NCBI GenBank assembly: GCA_016928525.1
Contig: JAFGKO010000027.1
Coordinates: forward strand, 1-27,588
Direction: 5' to 3'
Source of the DNA: Anaerolineales bacterium
Lineage (GTDB): Bacteria > Chloroflexota > Anaerolineae > Anaerolineales > Villigracilaceae
DNA length: 27,588 bases
The notes below the pieces were generated by a model. The model did no database searches, was not told the origin of the DNA, and was given only the letters and a program-made list of their open reading frames with translations. The position numbers and the translations under genes were made by a program. Below, piece after piece: positions 1-8,090 of the stretch. Position 1 is the first letter of the stretch. Every line of letters begins with the position of its first letter.

Positions 1-170
1 ACGTCCAAGAAAATGTCTTGCTTTCAGAACGCCTTATGAGGTATTCTTTGAACACCAATCTGTTGCACTTGCTAGTTGAATCCAAGGGGCAATTCGAGAC
101 AAGAAAATTCAATTATTTTGCAAGAAGCAGTAGAAGCAAAAGAAATGATTTTCCCCATAATTTTTCCTTT

Positions 171-905
171 TTACCTCTTACTTTTTGCATCCGCCACCAT
201 TTCCGCAAATCTTCTTGTGTACAAGGGCGCATCCAGCGGCCAGCGGGATGTGACCAGGTTCCTATCCTGCACGATAAAGGGCCAGACCATCGAAAGCCCA
301 TTCTTGAAACTTTTAGGATCCTTGAGGACGCCACGCACTTCATCGGCTACGTAACACTCGTAAGTACGGTAACGCCGACCCAACAGCCAGAAGGTTAAGG
401 CATAGCCTGAAAACTCCAGGTCTTTGGTCAGCGCGGTAACCTTGTAATCCCACAAAACACTTTTCCCAGTTTCAGGATCTACCGCCCGCGCTAACACCAG
501 CATACCATGACAGATCGAGCCGACCACTTTTCCTTGCTTGAAAAACTCGACCATCTTCTGTTGGAGTATTTCGCTTTCCAAATACTGCTTCATCCCAGGC
601 GCATGACCGCCCGTCATCGAAACAGCCTCAAAATCATCCACGTTGATGTCAGCATATTTGATCGGATGCTGAAACTCAGGACTGGCAGCCATTTTTTTGT
701 AATTGGCCAGGCCACGAGGTCCAGCCCCAAGCGGGCCCAAGATCGATCCTTTCAGCAGACGCGGGTCACAGGCAGCCACATCCCCGTTCTCGGTGGCAAA
801 AGTCACTTTCCAGCCCCGGTCGGTACAAACCTTCCACGGGAAGGATGATTCAGAAGGATCAAAATCGTTGTCCGGCAGTGGGATCAAAATATGCGGCTGA
901 GTCAT
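171..905 (-). CDS. DJ-1/PfpI family (type 1 glutamine amidotransferase-like) protein
   Basis: A 244-residue protein of the DJ-1/PfpI superfamily, in which a nucleophile-elbow cysteine supports glyoxalase, chaperone or protease-like activity depending on subgroup. The elbow is visible as GSICHG with Cys132 followed by His133, and the GG of SMTGGHAPG (about 97-104) is typical of the fold. No signal peptide, so cytoplasmic. I chose the Met at 905 rather than an in-frame upstream Met at 956 because the sequence just upstream of 905 reads GGAGGAA on the minus strand at good spacing, and family similarity begins at MTQPHILIPL. It is divergent from the PLP enzyme at 1016, with a 110-base shared control region. 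The exact substrate cannot be told from sequence; members of this length are usually annotated only as amidotransferase domain-containing proteins. Confidence 0.85.
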   Translation of the reverse strand: MTQPHILIPLPDNDFDPSESSFPWKVCTDRGWKVTFATENGDVAACDPRLLKGSILGPLGAGPRGLANYKKMAASPEFQHPIKYADINVDDFEAVSMTGGHAPGMKQYLESEILQQKMVEFFKQGKVVGSICHGMLVLARAVDPETGKSVLWDYKVTALTKDLEFSGYALTFWLLGRRYRTYECYVADEVRGVLKDPKSFKNGLSMVWPFIVQDRNLVTSRWPLDAPLYTRRFAEMVADAKSKR

Positions 906-939
906 ATTTCCTCCGAATTTGTGCGCTTTTTGCGCAGTT

Positions 940-973
940 GACTGTATAATATCCATAATTATAGTCGACAGTC
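940..973. promoter_or_regulatory. Dyad with back-to-back -10-like boxes between divergent genes
   Basis: Arms GACTGT (940-945) and ACAGTC (968-973) enclose TATAAT (945-950) and its inverse ATTATA (958-963). This could be overlapping divergent -10 elements or an operator for the genes at 905 (minus) and 1016 (plus). No convincing -35 box is seen on either strand, so this is tentative. A small hairpin (TGCGC/GCGCA, 922-936) lies between it and the ribosome binding site of the minus gene. Confidence 0.3.
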
Positions 974-1015
974 CAATCAGATTCCCAATCCACGAGCAGC
1001 GGCGTCATTCCCAAG

Positions 1016-2233
1016 ATGACATTCACCAACGAACGATACCAAACGCTACGAGATATTTTCCGGGGCAAGCGCCTGCCGCTGGCCTTCGTGGATTTGGACG
1101 CCTTCGACGCTAACGTAGCCTATGCCGCTGGTAAGGCGTGCGGCACGGGCAAGACCATCCGGCTGGGCAGTAAGTCCATTCGTTGCGAGCCGCTCATGCG
1201 GCGGATTTTGGAATACAGCGACATCTATCGGGGATTTCTAACCTACACCGTCGAAGAGACAAAATTTCTAGCGGACAAAGGGCACGATAATTTCATCGTC
1301 GCCTATCCAACTATCCAACCCTCCGACATCGAACTTATCATCCGCCTCGCACGGGACGGGAAATCTGCTTCCGTTATGGTCGACTCCCTCCAACACCTGA
1401 CGATTCTCTCCGCAGCGGGCGAAGGAGCTGGCGTGGCCTTTTCAGCCTGTCTGGAAGTGGATCTATCCTATCGCCCGCTCGGCACGGACAAGGTCCATCT
1501 CGGCCTGCGCCGCAGTCCCGTCCGCACCCCGGAGCAAGCGCTTGAGCTAGCCAAGCAGGCCCAAGCGCTCGAAGGTGTGCAGATCGATTGTTTAATGGGC
1601 TACGAGGGTCATATTGCAGGGGTCAACGACGATGTACCTGGACAGGCGCTCAACAACTTCGTTATGCGCACGCTGAAGAATATGTCCGTGAAGGAATTGA
1701 CCTCGAGACGGGGTGCAGTTGTCAGGTCCTTGAAAGAAGCGGGGGTGAAATTGAGACTGGTCAACGGCGGCGGATCAGGCAGTCTGGTTTCCACGTTGGC
1801 CGATGAATCCGTCACCGAGGTTACGGTAGGATCAGGGTTTTATGCTCCGGGTCTGTTCCATCATTTCAATGAAGTCCAATATCAGCCATCCGCATTTTTT
1901 GCGTTGCAGGTGGTGCGCGTGCCCAAGCCAGGTATGGTCACCTGTCAGGGCGGCGGATATATCGCATCAGGTCCGATCGAGGCCAGCAAGGCGCCATTGC
2001 CGGTGATGCCGGTCGGGATGAGTTACCTGCCATTGGAGGGCGCGGGTGAAGTGCAAACCCCACTGCAACTGGCGGATGGCACACCCGAAATTGCGTTGGG
2101 TGACCCGGTCTTTTTCCAGCACGCCAAGGCAGGCGAGTTATGCGAACGGTTCAACGAGTTGTATTTATTGCGGGGAAAAAAGATTGTGGACGTTGTGAAG
2201 ACATATCGTGGTGAAGGAATGAATTTTTTGTAA
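1016..2233 (+). CDS. PLP-dependent alanine racemase-like / amino acid deaminase-aldolase
   Basis: A 405-residue fold-type III PLP enzyme related to alanine racemase N-domains, D-threonine aldolase and D-serine dehydratase. The N-terminal barrel begins LAFVDLDAFDANV (about 22-34); the PLP lysine is expected at Lys53 in RLGSKSIRC. A glycine-rich phosphate-binding stretch (VNGGGSGS, about 249-256) and a C-terminal beta domain with a His...Cys pair (FQHAKAGELC, about 368-377), reminiscent of the metal site of D-serine dehydratase-like enzymes, follow. Substrate is probably a D- or beta-hydroxy amino acid; this is inference. No strong Shine-Dalgarno precedes the ATG, but the start fits the family. 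It is followed after 18 bases by a transporter, suggesting co-transcription. Confidence 0.8.
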   Translation: MTFTNERYQTLRDIFRGKRLPLAFVDLDAFDANVAYAAGKACGTGKTIRLGSKSIRCEPLMRRILEYSDIYRGFLTYTVEETKFLADKGHDNFIVAYPTIQPSDIELIIRLARDGKSASVMVDSLQHLTILSAAGEGAGVAFSACLEVDLSYRPLGTDKVHLGLRRSPVRTPEQALELAKQAQALEGVQIDCLMGYEGHIAGVNDDVPGQALNNFVMRTLKNMSVKELTSRRGAVVRSLKEAGVKLRLVNGGGSGSLVSTLADESVTEVTVGSGFYAPGLFHHFNEVQYQPSAFFALQVVRVPKPGMVTCQGGGYIASGPIEASKAPLPVMPVGMSYLPLEGAGEVQTPLQLADGTPEIALGDPVFFQHAKAGELCERFNELYLLRGKKIVDVVKTYRGEGMNFL

Positions 2234-2251
2234 CGCCAAAGGAGAACGCCA

Positions 2252-3571
2252 ATGAAGAGAACGCTCAAGCACATCAGTTATTCGATGGGGAATTTCGCCA
2301 ACACCATCGCCTACCAGGTGTTCGGCAACCGTATCCAGTTCTATTATGTGGACATTTTAGGATTGAGTGGTGCAACCGCGGGCATCATCTGGACCATTTA
2401 CGGCCTGTGGAACGCTGTCAACGACCCGTTGATGGGACAGGTTTCCGACCGCACGCGCTCGCGTTTCGGGCGGCGTGTGCCCTATGTGGCTTTCGGTGCT
2501 ATCCCGCTAGGTCTGTCCTTCTTCTTCTTGTGGACGCCTCCTGACAAGAGTCCTTTCGTGCTGGCTGCTTATTTCCTTGCACTGCTGTTCATCTTCGATA
2601 CGCTCTACAGCCTGACTATCATTGCATACAACGCGCTCTTTCCGGAAGTCGCGCCGACCAATCGCGACCGAGTAGATCTCTCGGCTACACGCGAGATCCT
2701 GGCAACGGTGGCGCTCCTGATATCCTATATCGTCGCTCCCATTATCGCCGAAGAGGTCGGCTACATCGTCATGGGCGCTATCATGGGCGGCTTGATCGCC
2801 CTTGGTTACCTGATCGCCATGATCGGCGTGAAAGAAAAACCAATTGACGAAGCCAAAGAAGAATCGCTCAGCCTGGGACGATCCCTAAAAATCGTGCTCA
2901 CCAGCATCCCCTTCCGCTGGTTCCTGGGTGCAAACATCTCGAAAGAGTATGTTTGGCTGTTGCTGGGCGCGATGCTGCCCTTCTGGAGGAAATACGCGCT
3001 CGGCATCCAGGGCGAGGTCAATGTCTTTGGCGCAACCCTGAGCGCTGGCGATTCAGAAGCCGTCCTGCTGGGCATCCCGCTGGTAATGGCCATCCCGGCC
3101 CTGCTCATCTGGAGCCCGATCGTCAAAAAGATTGGCTACCGCAAAACCTGGATCATCGCCTCGCTTACCTTTATCCCCGGCCTGTTGGCAATGACCTTTG
3201 CTAAAGACTTCAATTCCGGCCTGCTGGGAACCCTGTTGATCATTCCCGGCCTGGCTGGTTCCCTGATCATGCCTTTCCCGGTCATCTCAGAGGTGATTGA
3301 CGACGATGCCAAAAAAGAACATGGCTACCGCCGCGAAGGCTTGTTCTTTGGTATGAACGGCGGTATCGTTAAACTTGCCTTTTCGGCACAGGGTATCCTG
3401 TTCGCCGTTGTCACGGGTGTCACCGGCTTTGCCGCCGGCAGCGCTGTCCAAACCAAGGCAGCTATCTGGGGCATCCGCTTCCTGATCGGTGTGACCCCCA
3501 TCATCGCTACGCTGATCACCGCTTTCTGCATGTGGAAATACCCGCTGGGACGTGATTTCAAGTCCGAATGA
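2252..3571 (+). CDS. MFS transporter, glycoside-pentoside-hexuronide:cation symporter (MelB-like)
   Basis: A 439-residue integral membrane protein with about 12 hydrophobic segments. The loop NDPLMGQVSDRTRSRFGRRVPY (starting near residue 57) is the hallmark of the GPH/MelB branch of the major facilitator superfamily, which imports glycosides or sugars with Na+ or H+. Start is supported by AAAGGAG eight or so bases upstream. Its position between a PLP amino-acid enzyme and a dipeptidase means the substrate need not be a sugar; GPH members with unusual substrates are known. The stop codon overlaps a possible upstream ATG of the next gene, consistent with an operon. Confidence 0.88.
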   Translation: MKRTLKHISYSMGNFANTIAYQVFGNRIQFYYVDILGLSGATAGIIWTIYGLWNAVNDPLMGQVSDRTRSRFGRRVPYVAFGAIPLGLSFFFLWTPPDKSPFVLAAYFLALLFIFDTLYSLTIIAYNALFPEVAPTNRDRVDLSATREILATVALLISYIVAPIIAEEVGYIVMGAIMGGLIALGYLIAMIGVKEKPIDEAKEESLSLGRSLKIVLTSIPFRWFLGANISKEYVWLLLGAMLPFWRKYALGIQGEVNVFGATLSAGDSEAVLLGIPLVMAIPALLIWSPIVKKIGYRKTWIIASLTFIPGLLAMTFAKDFNSGLLGTLLIIPGLAGSLIMPFPVISEVIDDDAKKEHGYRREGLFFGMNGGIVKLAFSAQGILFAVVTGVTGFAAGSAVQTKAAIWGIRFLIGVTPIIATLITAFCMWKYPLGRDFKSE

Positions 3572-3588
3572 TGCCAAAGGAGAATGAA

Positions 3589-3978
3589 ATGAACGAGGAA
3601 ACCAAAATTACCTGGCTCAAACGTGTCCTGCTCTTCAAGATCGTGATCGTGGCGTTATTGTTCGGCCTGCCGACATGGCTTGGAACTGATTCATTCCTCA
3701 AAATGCTGGGGGAGACCATCCCCGATCCGCCCTTCTACATGCGCATCTTTGGCGCGACACAGATTGGCTTGATCTTTCTATATTGGTTCGCCTACCAAAA
3801 CCCGGTCAAAAACCGCGATATGGTCCGTTATGCAGTAATCGACAACGGCGTTGCTTTTATCACCCTGGTCGTTTATGCCTTCACCGTCGGCATCACAAAC
3901 CCAACCATTTGGCTTTCTATCGCGCTGGTGCTGTTCTTTGCCACCGCGTTCTATGCGCTGACGCCGAAGGCTGCCTGA
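3589..3978 (+). CDS. Small integral membrane protein of unknown function
   Basis: A 129-residue protein with four hydrophobic segments (roughly residues 13-31, 47-67, 78-98 and 101-124) and short charged termini. I place the start at 3589 because AAGGAG lies six bases upstream; the in-frame ATGs at 3568 and 3571 have no ribosome binding site and overlap the transporter gene. It follows the GPH transporter by 17 bases and is probably co-transcribed with it. I do not recognise the family; the pattern resembles small four-helix membrane proteins annotated as hypothetical. A role supporting the transporter is possible but unproven. Confidence 0.7.
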   Translation: MNEETKITWLKRVLLFKIVIVALLFGLPTWLGTDSFLKMLGETIPDPPFYMRIFGATQIGLIFLYWFAYQNPVKNRDMVRYAVIDNGVAFITLVVYAFTVGITNPTIWLSIALVLFFATAFYALTPKAA

Positions 3979-3983
3979 TATGA

Positions 3984-4067
3984 TGTCATTGCAAGGAGAC
4001 CTAAGCTGACGAAGCAATCTCAGGTTAATAGGGGATTGCTTCGTCGCTATCGCTCCTCGCAATGACA
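3984..4067. repeat. 84-bp palindromic interspersed repeat, copy 1
   Basis: Outer arms of 15 bases (3984-3998 and 4053-4067, one mismatch, TGTCATTGC.../...GCAATGACA) enclose perfect 12-base inner arms GACGAAGCAATC (4008-4019) and GATTGCTTCGTC (4034-4045). It fills the space between two genes and ends 11 bases before the dipeptidase start. A second copy of identical length lies at 15176-15259. No transposase is linked, so it is a REP/MITE-like element. Confidence 0.85.
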
Positions 4068-4078
4068 TTAAAAATCTC

Positions 4079-5467
4079 ATGCTAGAAAAAGCCCTCACCT
4101 ACGCCCGTGCCAACCGCCAGTCGCACCTGTCCCAACTGCAAGACTGGCTGCGCATCCCCAGCGTTTCCACGCTCCCCGAACACAAAGACGATGTCCGGCG
4201 GGCAGCCCAATTTGCAGCGGATAAATTGTCCGAAATGGGATTCCCGCGCGTGGATATCGACGACACGCCCGGCCACCCCATTGTCTATGCCGAACGGACT
4301 GGACTCTCCGCCCCAACCTTGCTCATCTACGGTCATTTCGACGTTCAACCTGTTGACCCTTTCGACGCATGGACCCGGCCCCCGTTCGAACCCGTCATCG
4401 AGGGTGACAACCTTTACGCGCGCGGAGCGTCCGACGACAAGGGACAGGCTTTCGCTGTCCTGGTCGCGTTAGAGTCGTATCTCAAAACCAGCGGGGAGTT
4501 ACCCGTTAACGTCAAGGTGCTGCTGGAAGGCGAAGAAGAAATCATCAGCCCAAACCTGTTTCCCTACCTACAAGAAAACGCGAACAAACTGGCCGCGGAC
4601 GCCATCCTGATCGCCGACCAAGATATGCTCGACCCCAAGGTCCCGGTGGTGATGTGGGGCGTGCGCGGCAATCTGTACGTTGAAATCGAAGTGCGCGGTC
4701 CAGCCCATGACCTGCACTCCGGCACCTTCGGCGGCTCGGTAGACAACCCGTTCAACGTGCTGGCGCGTTTGCTAGCCAGCCTGCAAGACGGCGAGACGCG
4801 CAAAGTTCTCGTCCCCGGCTTTTACGACAAAGTACAGGCATTGACCGACGAAGAACGTGCTCTGATCGCCCAGGCTCCTATCAATGACGAGATCGGCCTG
4901 TATCTCACCGGCGCGCCCGCGCTGGGCGGCGAAATAGGATATCCGCTGGCGGAACGCGTCAGTGTACGACCCACGCTGGATATTCATGGCATCGCAGGCG
5001 GGTTCACAGGCAAAGGCATGAAGACCGTCATCCCATCCAAAGCGACAGGCAAGGTGAGCATGCGTCTCGTCCCAGACCAGACTCCCGATGAAATCGCCGA
5101 TTTGCTCGAAACGCACCTGCGCAAATCTTGTCCACCCATAGTGCAAATGGAACTCCGCATCATTGGTAAGGCTGAACCGGTCAAAATTGACTACAAATCC
5201 CCGGCGGTGCAGGCAGCAGCAACCGCCTACGAGCGTGGCTTCGGCGCATCGCCTGTCTTCCTGCGTGGCGGGGGATCGTTGCCGATTGTGCGCGCCATGA
5301 TTGACGAGCTGAGCCAACCCGGCCAGGGCGACATCCCGATAGTGATGATCGGCTTCGGCCTGCCCGATGACCGCACCCACGCCCCGAACGAGAAGTTCCA
5401 TTTGCCGAATTTCTACAACGGGATCGAGACAGTCATCCATTATTTGGATTTGTTCAAGAGCAAATAG
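4079..5467 (+). CDS. M20 family metallopeptidase (dipeptidase)
   Basis: A 462-residue zinc peptidase of the M20/M25/M40 clan, most like CNDP-type dipeptidases. Metal-site motifs are intact: YGHFDVQ (His86, Asp88), GASDDKGQ (about 116-123) and EGEEE (about 150-154) carrying the general-base glutamate; the lid/dimerisation domain follows from about residue 195 with DLHSGTFGG, and RGGGSLP near 396 and a terminal H-A-P-N-E motif (about 432-436) complete the site. No signal peptide, so it probably hydrolyses dipeptides or acylated amino acids in the cytoplasm. Its start has no clear Shine-Dalgarno because the palindromic repeat ends just upstream; the N-terminal sequence nevertheless fits the family. 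It is followed after 59 bases by the decarboxylase. Confidence 0.9.
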   Translation: MLEKALTYARANRQSHLSQLQDWLRIPSVSTLPEHKDDVRRAAQFAADKLSEMGFPRVDIDDTPGHPIVYAERTGLSAPTLLIYGHFDVQPVDPFDAWTRPPFEPVIEGDNLYARGASDDKGQAFAVLVALESYLKTSGELPVNVKVLLEGEEEIISPNLFPYLQENANKLAADAILIADQDMLDPKVPVVMWGVRGNLYVEIEVRGPAHDLHSGTFGGSVDNPFNVLARLLASLQDGETRKVLVPGFYDKVQALTDEERALIAQAPINDEIGLYLTGAPALGGEIGYPLAERVSVRPTLDIHGIAGGFTGKGMKTVIPSKATGKVSMRLVPDQTPDEIADLLETHLRKSCPPIVQMELRIIGKAEPVKIDYKSPAVQAAATAYERGFGASPVFLRGGGSLPIVRAMIDELSQPGQGDIPIVMIGFGLPDDRTHAPNEKFHLPNFYNGIETVIHYLDLFKSK

Positions 5468-5526
5468 TGCGGCGCACTCTCGTAAACGGCAGCAATCATT
5501 TAGTCCAGAAAGAAGCGAGGAGAATC

Positions 5527-6957
5527 ATGCAAATCCCAGAAAAAGGTCTACCAAAGGAACAAGTCCTGGGCACGTTACAGGCTTTCAAATCCCGTGATAT
5601 GGATTGGAGAGCGGGCAAGGTCTGGTGCTATGTCTATAATCCCGGTGAAGACCCCAACCAGGTCATCAAAGAAGCCTACCTGTCGTTCCTGACAGAGAAC
5701 GGGCTCGACCCGACCGTGTTCCCGTCAATGCTCAAGCTGGAGACGGACGTGGTGCGCATGCTGGCGACTCTGTTGCGCGGCGACGGAAACGTGGTGGGAC
5801 ATCTAACGACAGGCGGGACGGAAAGCATCATGCTGGCCGTGAAAACGGCCCGTGACAGGGCACGCGCGTTGCACCCCGATATCATCCGGCCTGAAATGGT
5901 GCTACCAAAGACGGCGCACGCTGCTTTCCACAAGGCGGCACATTACCTGGGCGTTATGCCTGTTGTAGTAGACATCAACCCCGCTACCTTCAGGGTAGAA
6001 ACCAATGCCATGCGGGCGGCGATCACCAAGAACACGATCCTGCTGGTGGCCTCAGCGCCAAGCTATTCGCAGGGCGTGATCGACCCCATTGCCGAGATTG
6101 GCGCGTTGGCTCAGGAGAAGGATCTACTCTTTCACGTGGACGGCTGCGTGGGTGGCATTCATCTTTCGTTCATGCGCAAGCTGGGTTATGAAATACCCGA
6201 TTTCGATTTCAGCGTGCCCGGCGTGACTTCCATCTCCGCCGATCTGCACAAGTATGGCTACGCCGCCAAGGGCGCCTCGTGCGTGCTGTACCGTGACAAG
6301 GCTATCCGCAAGTACCAGATTTTCGCCTGCACCGACACCACCGCTTATACACTCATCAACCCGACCGTCACATCTACCAAGAGTGGCGGCCCAATGGCGG
6401 GGGCCTGGGCCATCCTGACTTACCTGGGAGAAGAAGGTTTCATGCACATCGTCAAGACCGTGCAGGAGGCCACCCAGAAACTGATCGAAGGTATCAACGC
6501 CATACCCGAACTGGAAGTGCTCGGCCAGCCCGCCATGTGCATGTTCTCGTTCAAATCGGACGTTATCAACGTCTACCAATTGGCGGATGCCATGGCCAGG
6601 CGCGGCTGGTATATCCAGGGGCAGTTTTCTACGCCGCTCACGCCGCGTAACCTGCATATCTCGGTCAACTATGGGACGACGCACCAGGTGGACGCCCTGC
6701 TCAAGGATTTGCGGGAATGCGTGGAACTGGTCAAGGGGATGGATCCGATCGACAGCGACGGTATCCGGGCCATGGTTGGGGCAGCGCTTCAAAGCCCGGA
6801 TCCGGAAGCTGCCTTCGGTCAATTAGCCGCCAGCGCCGGTCTGACAGGCACCGACCTGCCCGAAGAGATGGCCTTCATCAACGAAGTGCTCGACGCGCTC
6901 CCCGATGCACTTTGCAATGAGTTCCTGGTCAATTATTTCAACGATTTGTATGTTTAA
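5527..6957 (+). CDS. PLP-dependent decarboxylase/lyase, sphingosine-1-phosphate lyase-like
   Basis: A 476-residue group II PLP decarboxylase-fold enzyme closest in pattern to sphingosine-1-phosphate lyases, which split phosphorylated sphingoid bases into a fatty aldehyde and phosphoethanolamine. Visible markers are GKVWCYVYNPGED (30-42), TTGGTESI (94-101) for phosphate binding, HVDGCVGG with Asp205 contacting the PLP ring, and ADLHKYGY with the Schiff-base Lys242. Unlike the eukaryotic enzyme it lacks an N-terminal membrane anchor. I place the start at 5527, preceded by GAGGAG; an upstream in-frame GTG at 5467 overlaps the previous stop and lacks a binding site. Glutamate- or tyrosine-type decarboxylases are the alternative. 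Context (racemase-like enzyme, dipeptidase) suggests amino-acid or amino-lipid breakdown. Confidence 0.82.
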   Translation: MQIPEKGLPKEQVLGTLQAFKSRDMDWRAGKVWCYVYNPGEDPNQVIKEAYLSFLTENGLDPTVFPSMLKLETDVVRMLATLLRGDGNVVGHLTTGGTESIMLAVKTARDRARALHPDIIRPEMVLPKTAHAAFHKAAHYLGVMPVVVDINPATFRVETNAMRAAITKNTILLVASAPSYSQGVIDPIAEIGALAQEKDLLFHVDGCVGGIHLSFMRKLGYEIPDFDFSVPGVTSISADLHKYGYAAKGASCVLYRDKAIRKYQIFACTDTTAYTLINPTVTSTKSGGPMAGAWAILTYLGEEGFMHIVKTVQEATQKLIEGINAIPELEVLGQPAMCMFSFKSDVINVYQLADAMARRGWYIQGQFSTPLTPRNLHISVNYGTTHQVDALLKDLRECVELVKGMDPIDSDGIRAMVGAALQSPDPEAAFGQLAASAGLTGTDLPEEMAFINEVLDALPDALCNEFLVNYFNDLYV

Positions 6958-6961
6958 ACGA

Positions 6962-6992
6962 AAGCAGCCCGCGCCTTCACCACGGGCTGCTT
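6962..6992. terminator. Hairpin terminator between convergent genes
   Basis: Ten-base arms AAGCAGCCCG (6962-6971) and CGGGCTGCTT (6983-6992) with an 11-base loop, only four bases after the decarboxylase stop and 17 before the end of the convergent gene. The following TCTCTC tract is not a clean U-run, so efficiency is uncertain; it may serve both strands. Confidence 0.65.
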
Positions 6993-7008
6993 CTCTCTCA
7001 CCCCCCAA

Positions 7009-7935
7009 TTACACTCCAATCAGAATTTTGCCCCCTTCTGTCTGAAGTGGAAGCGTTTTTCGATCGTAAACTTTGAAGCCGTTTTTCGTATCTCGTTCTG
7101 CCAGATAAAGCGCATATTGAACATCGTGCATCACTTCATCGACGGTCTTATAATCCGAGGTGCAATAAATTCCGCCGATATTGATCTTGATACGGTTTTT
7201 CAAGCCAATGCTAACCAGATACTCTTCGAACTCCGATTGCATACGGTCCGCAATGGAGGCTGGCGCAAAACGGTCAACAGCATCTTCAATCAGGATCAGG
7301 AATTGATCCGCATCAAAACGGGCGACAATATCGGAGAGCCGCAAAACCTTCTTGAGTACTTTTGCCACTCCTTGCAAGAATTGCTGCCTGTATTCTTTTC
7401 CAAACTTTTTCTCGTAATCCATCAACTGGCTCAGATTGATCGAGAAGACCATAAATTGATTTCCAGGAACTTGCCGGGAATGTTTGAGCACATGCTTCAA
7501 GCGCGCCATGAAAAACGCCGGGCTGAACAATCCGGTAAGCGCATCCCAGGGATTTTTTTCCGTGACGCTATCGACAGAACCAAGCAAAGATAGTAGGTTG
7601 GCAAGTCGCTCCCGACTGACCGGTCGCAACAAAACAGAATCAACATGAGAACACAGGCTGGTTGCAACCTCTTTATAAGTTACCAACCCCACCACTGGGA
7701 TACTGCTTAGACGCTCATCTCCACGAATTTCCACTAGAAGTTCCAGGCCCGAAATTTCAGGCAAACTGAAATGCGTAAAGATGATATTGGGCTGGATTTG
7801 GAAGATTTGTTCAACGGTGATCTGGTCATGCAGCACAAGCTCTGTCAAATAACCAGCGCCGTCCAATGTTTGCCGAAAATCCAGAGAAGCAATATCCAGA
7901 TCGTCTACAATAATAAGCGCGTATGGTTTGTTCAT
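7009..7935 (-). CDS. Pseudo-receiver plus degenerate GGDEF domain protein
   Basis: A 308-residue two-domain signalling protein. Residues 4-120 form a CheY-like receiver fold: the acidic pair (Asp11, Asp12) is kept, but the phospho-acceptor Asp is replaced by His55 (IIFTHFSLP) and the conserved Lys by Arg before Pro (LLRPVS). Residues 128-295 form a GGDEF fold beginning WDALTGLFSPAFF, but the signature reads DADQF (208-212) instead of GGDEF. The protein is therefore unlikely to be phosphorylated normally or to make c-di-GMP, and may act as a binding or scaffold protein. Start supported by AGAGGA about eight bases upstream. It faces the FAD oxidoreductase divergently and the decarboxylase convergently, so it is a single-gene unit. 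Confidence 0.82.
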   Translation of the reverse strand: MNKPYALIIVDDLDIASLDFRQTLDGAGYLTELVLHDQITVEQIFQIQPNIIFTHFSLPEISGLELLVEIRGDERLSSIPVVGLVTYKEVATSLCSHVDSVLLRPVSRERLANLLSLLGSVDSVTEKNPWDALTGLFSPAFFMARLKHVLKHSRQVPGNQFMVFSINLSQLMDYEKKFGKEYRQQFLQGVAKVLKKVLRLSDIVARFDADQFLILIEDAVDRFAPASIADRMQSEFEEYLVSIGLKNRIKINIGGIYCTSDYKTVDEVMHDVQYALYLAERDTKNGFKVYDRKTLPLQTEGGKILIGV

Positions 7936-8033
7936 GCCAATATCCTCTTTTTTCCATTACCATGACGGAAAAAACCATATTTAGTTACCCTTTTTGGGAA
8001 TATTTCTTAATTCAAGAGACCTTAAATTCCAAC

Positions 8034-8060
8034 TTGCGCGTACAAAAGTTTTGATATAAA
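8034..8060 (+). promoter_or_regulatory. Candidate extended -10 promoter for the FAD oxidoreductase
   Basis: TATAAA at 8055-8060 is preceded by TGA (8052-8054), giving an extended -10; a weak -35 (TTGCGC, 8034-8039) lies 15 bases away. It is about 30 bases upstream of the start at 8091. Confidence 0.4.
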
Positions 8061-8090
8061 GTTGGAAGCAATCAATCTCCGGAGCTTATC

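Noticed and set aside
1..170. Short open frames at the left edge (for example 18-398 and 76-354, plus strand)
   Set aside because: They run antisense into the DJ-1-like gene, have no ribosome sites and no recognisable product; I see no feature in 1-170.
1008..1021. GTCATT...ATGAC sequence near 1010 as a third copy of the 84-bp repeat
   Set aside because: Only a short arm-like match; the inner GAAGCAATC/GATTGCTTC arms are missing.
4772..5440. A 222-codon minus-strand frame opposite the dipeptidase
   Set aside because: Antisense shadow of a well-supported M20 peptidase, no ribosome site.
5467..5526. Upstream GTG start for the decarboxylase
   Set aside because: It overlaps the previous stop codon and lacks a Shine-Dalgarno, while 5527 has GAGGAG just upstream.
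6124..6822. A 232-codon minus-strand frame opposite the S1P-lyase-like gene
   Set aside because: Antisense shadow; the plus-strand gene has intact PLP motifs across the same bases.
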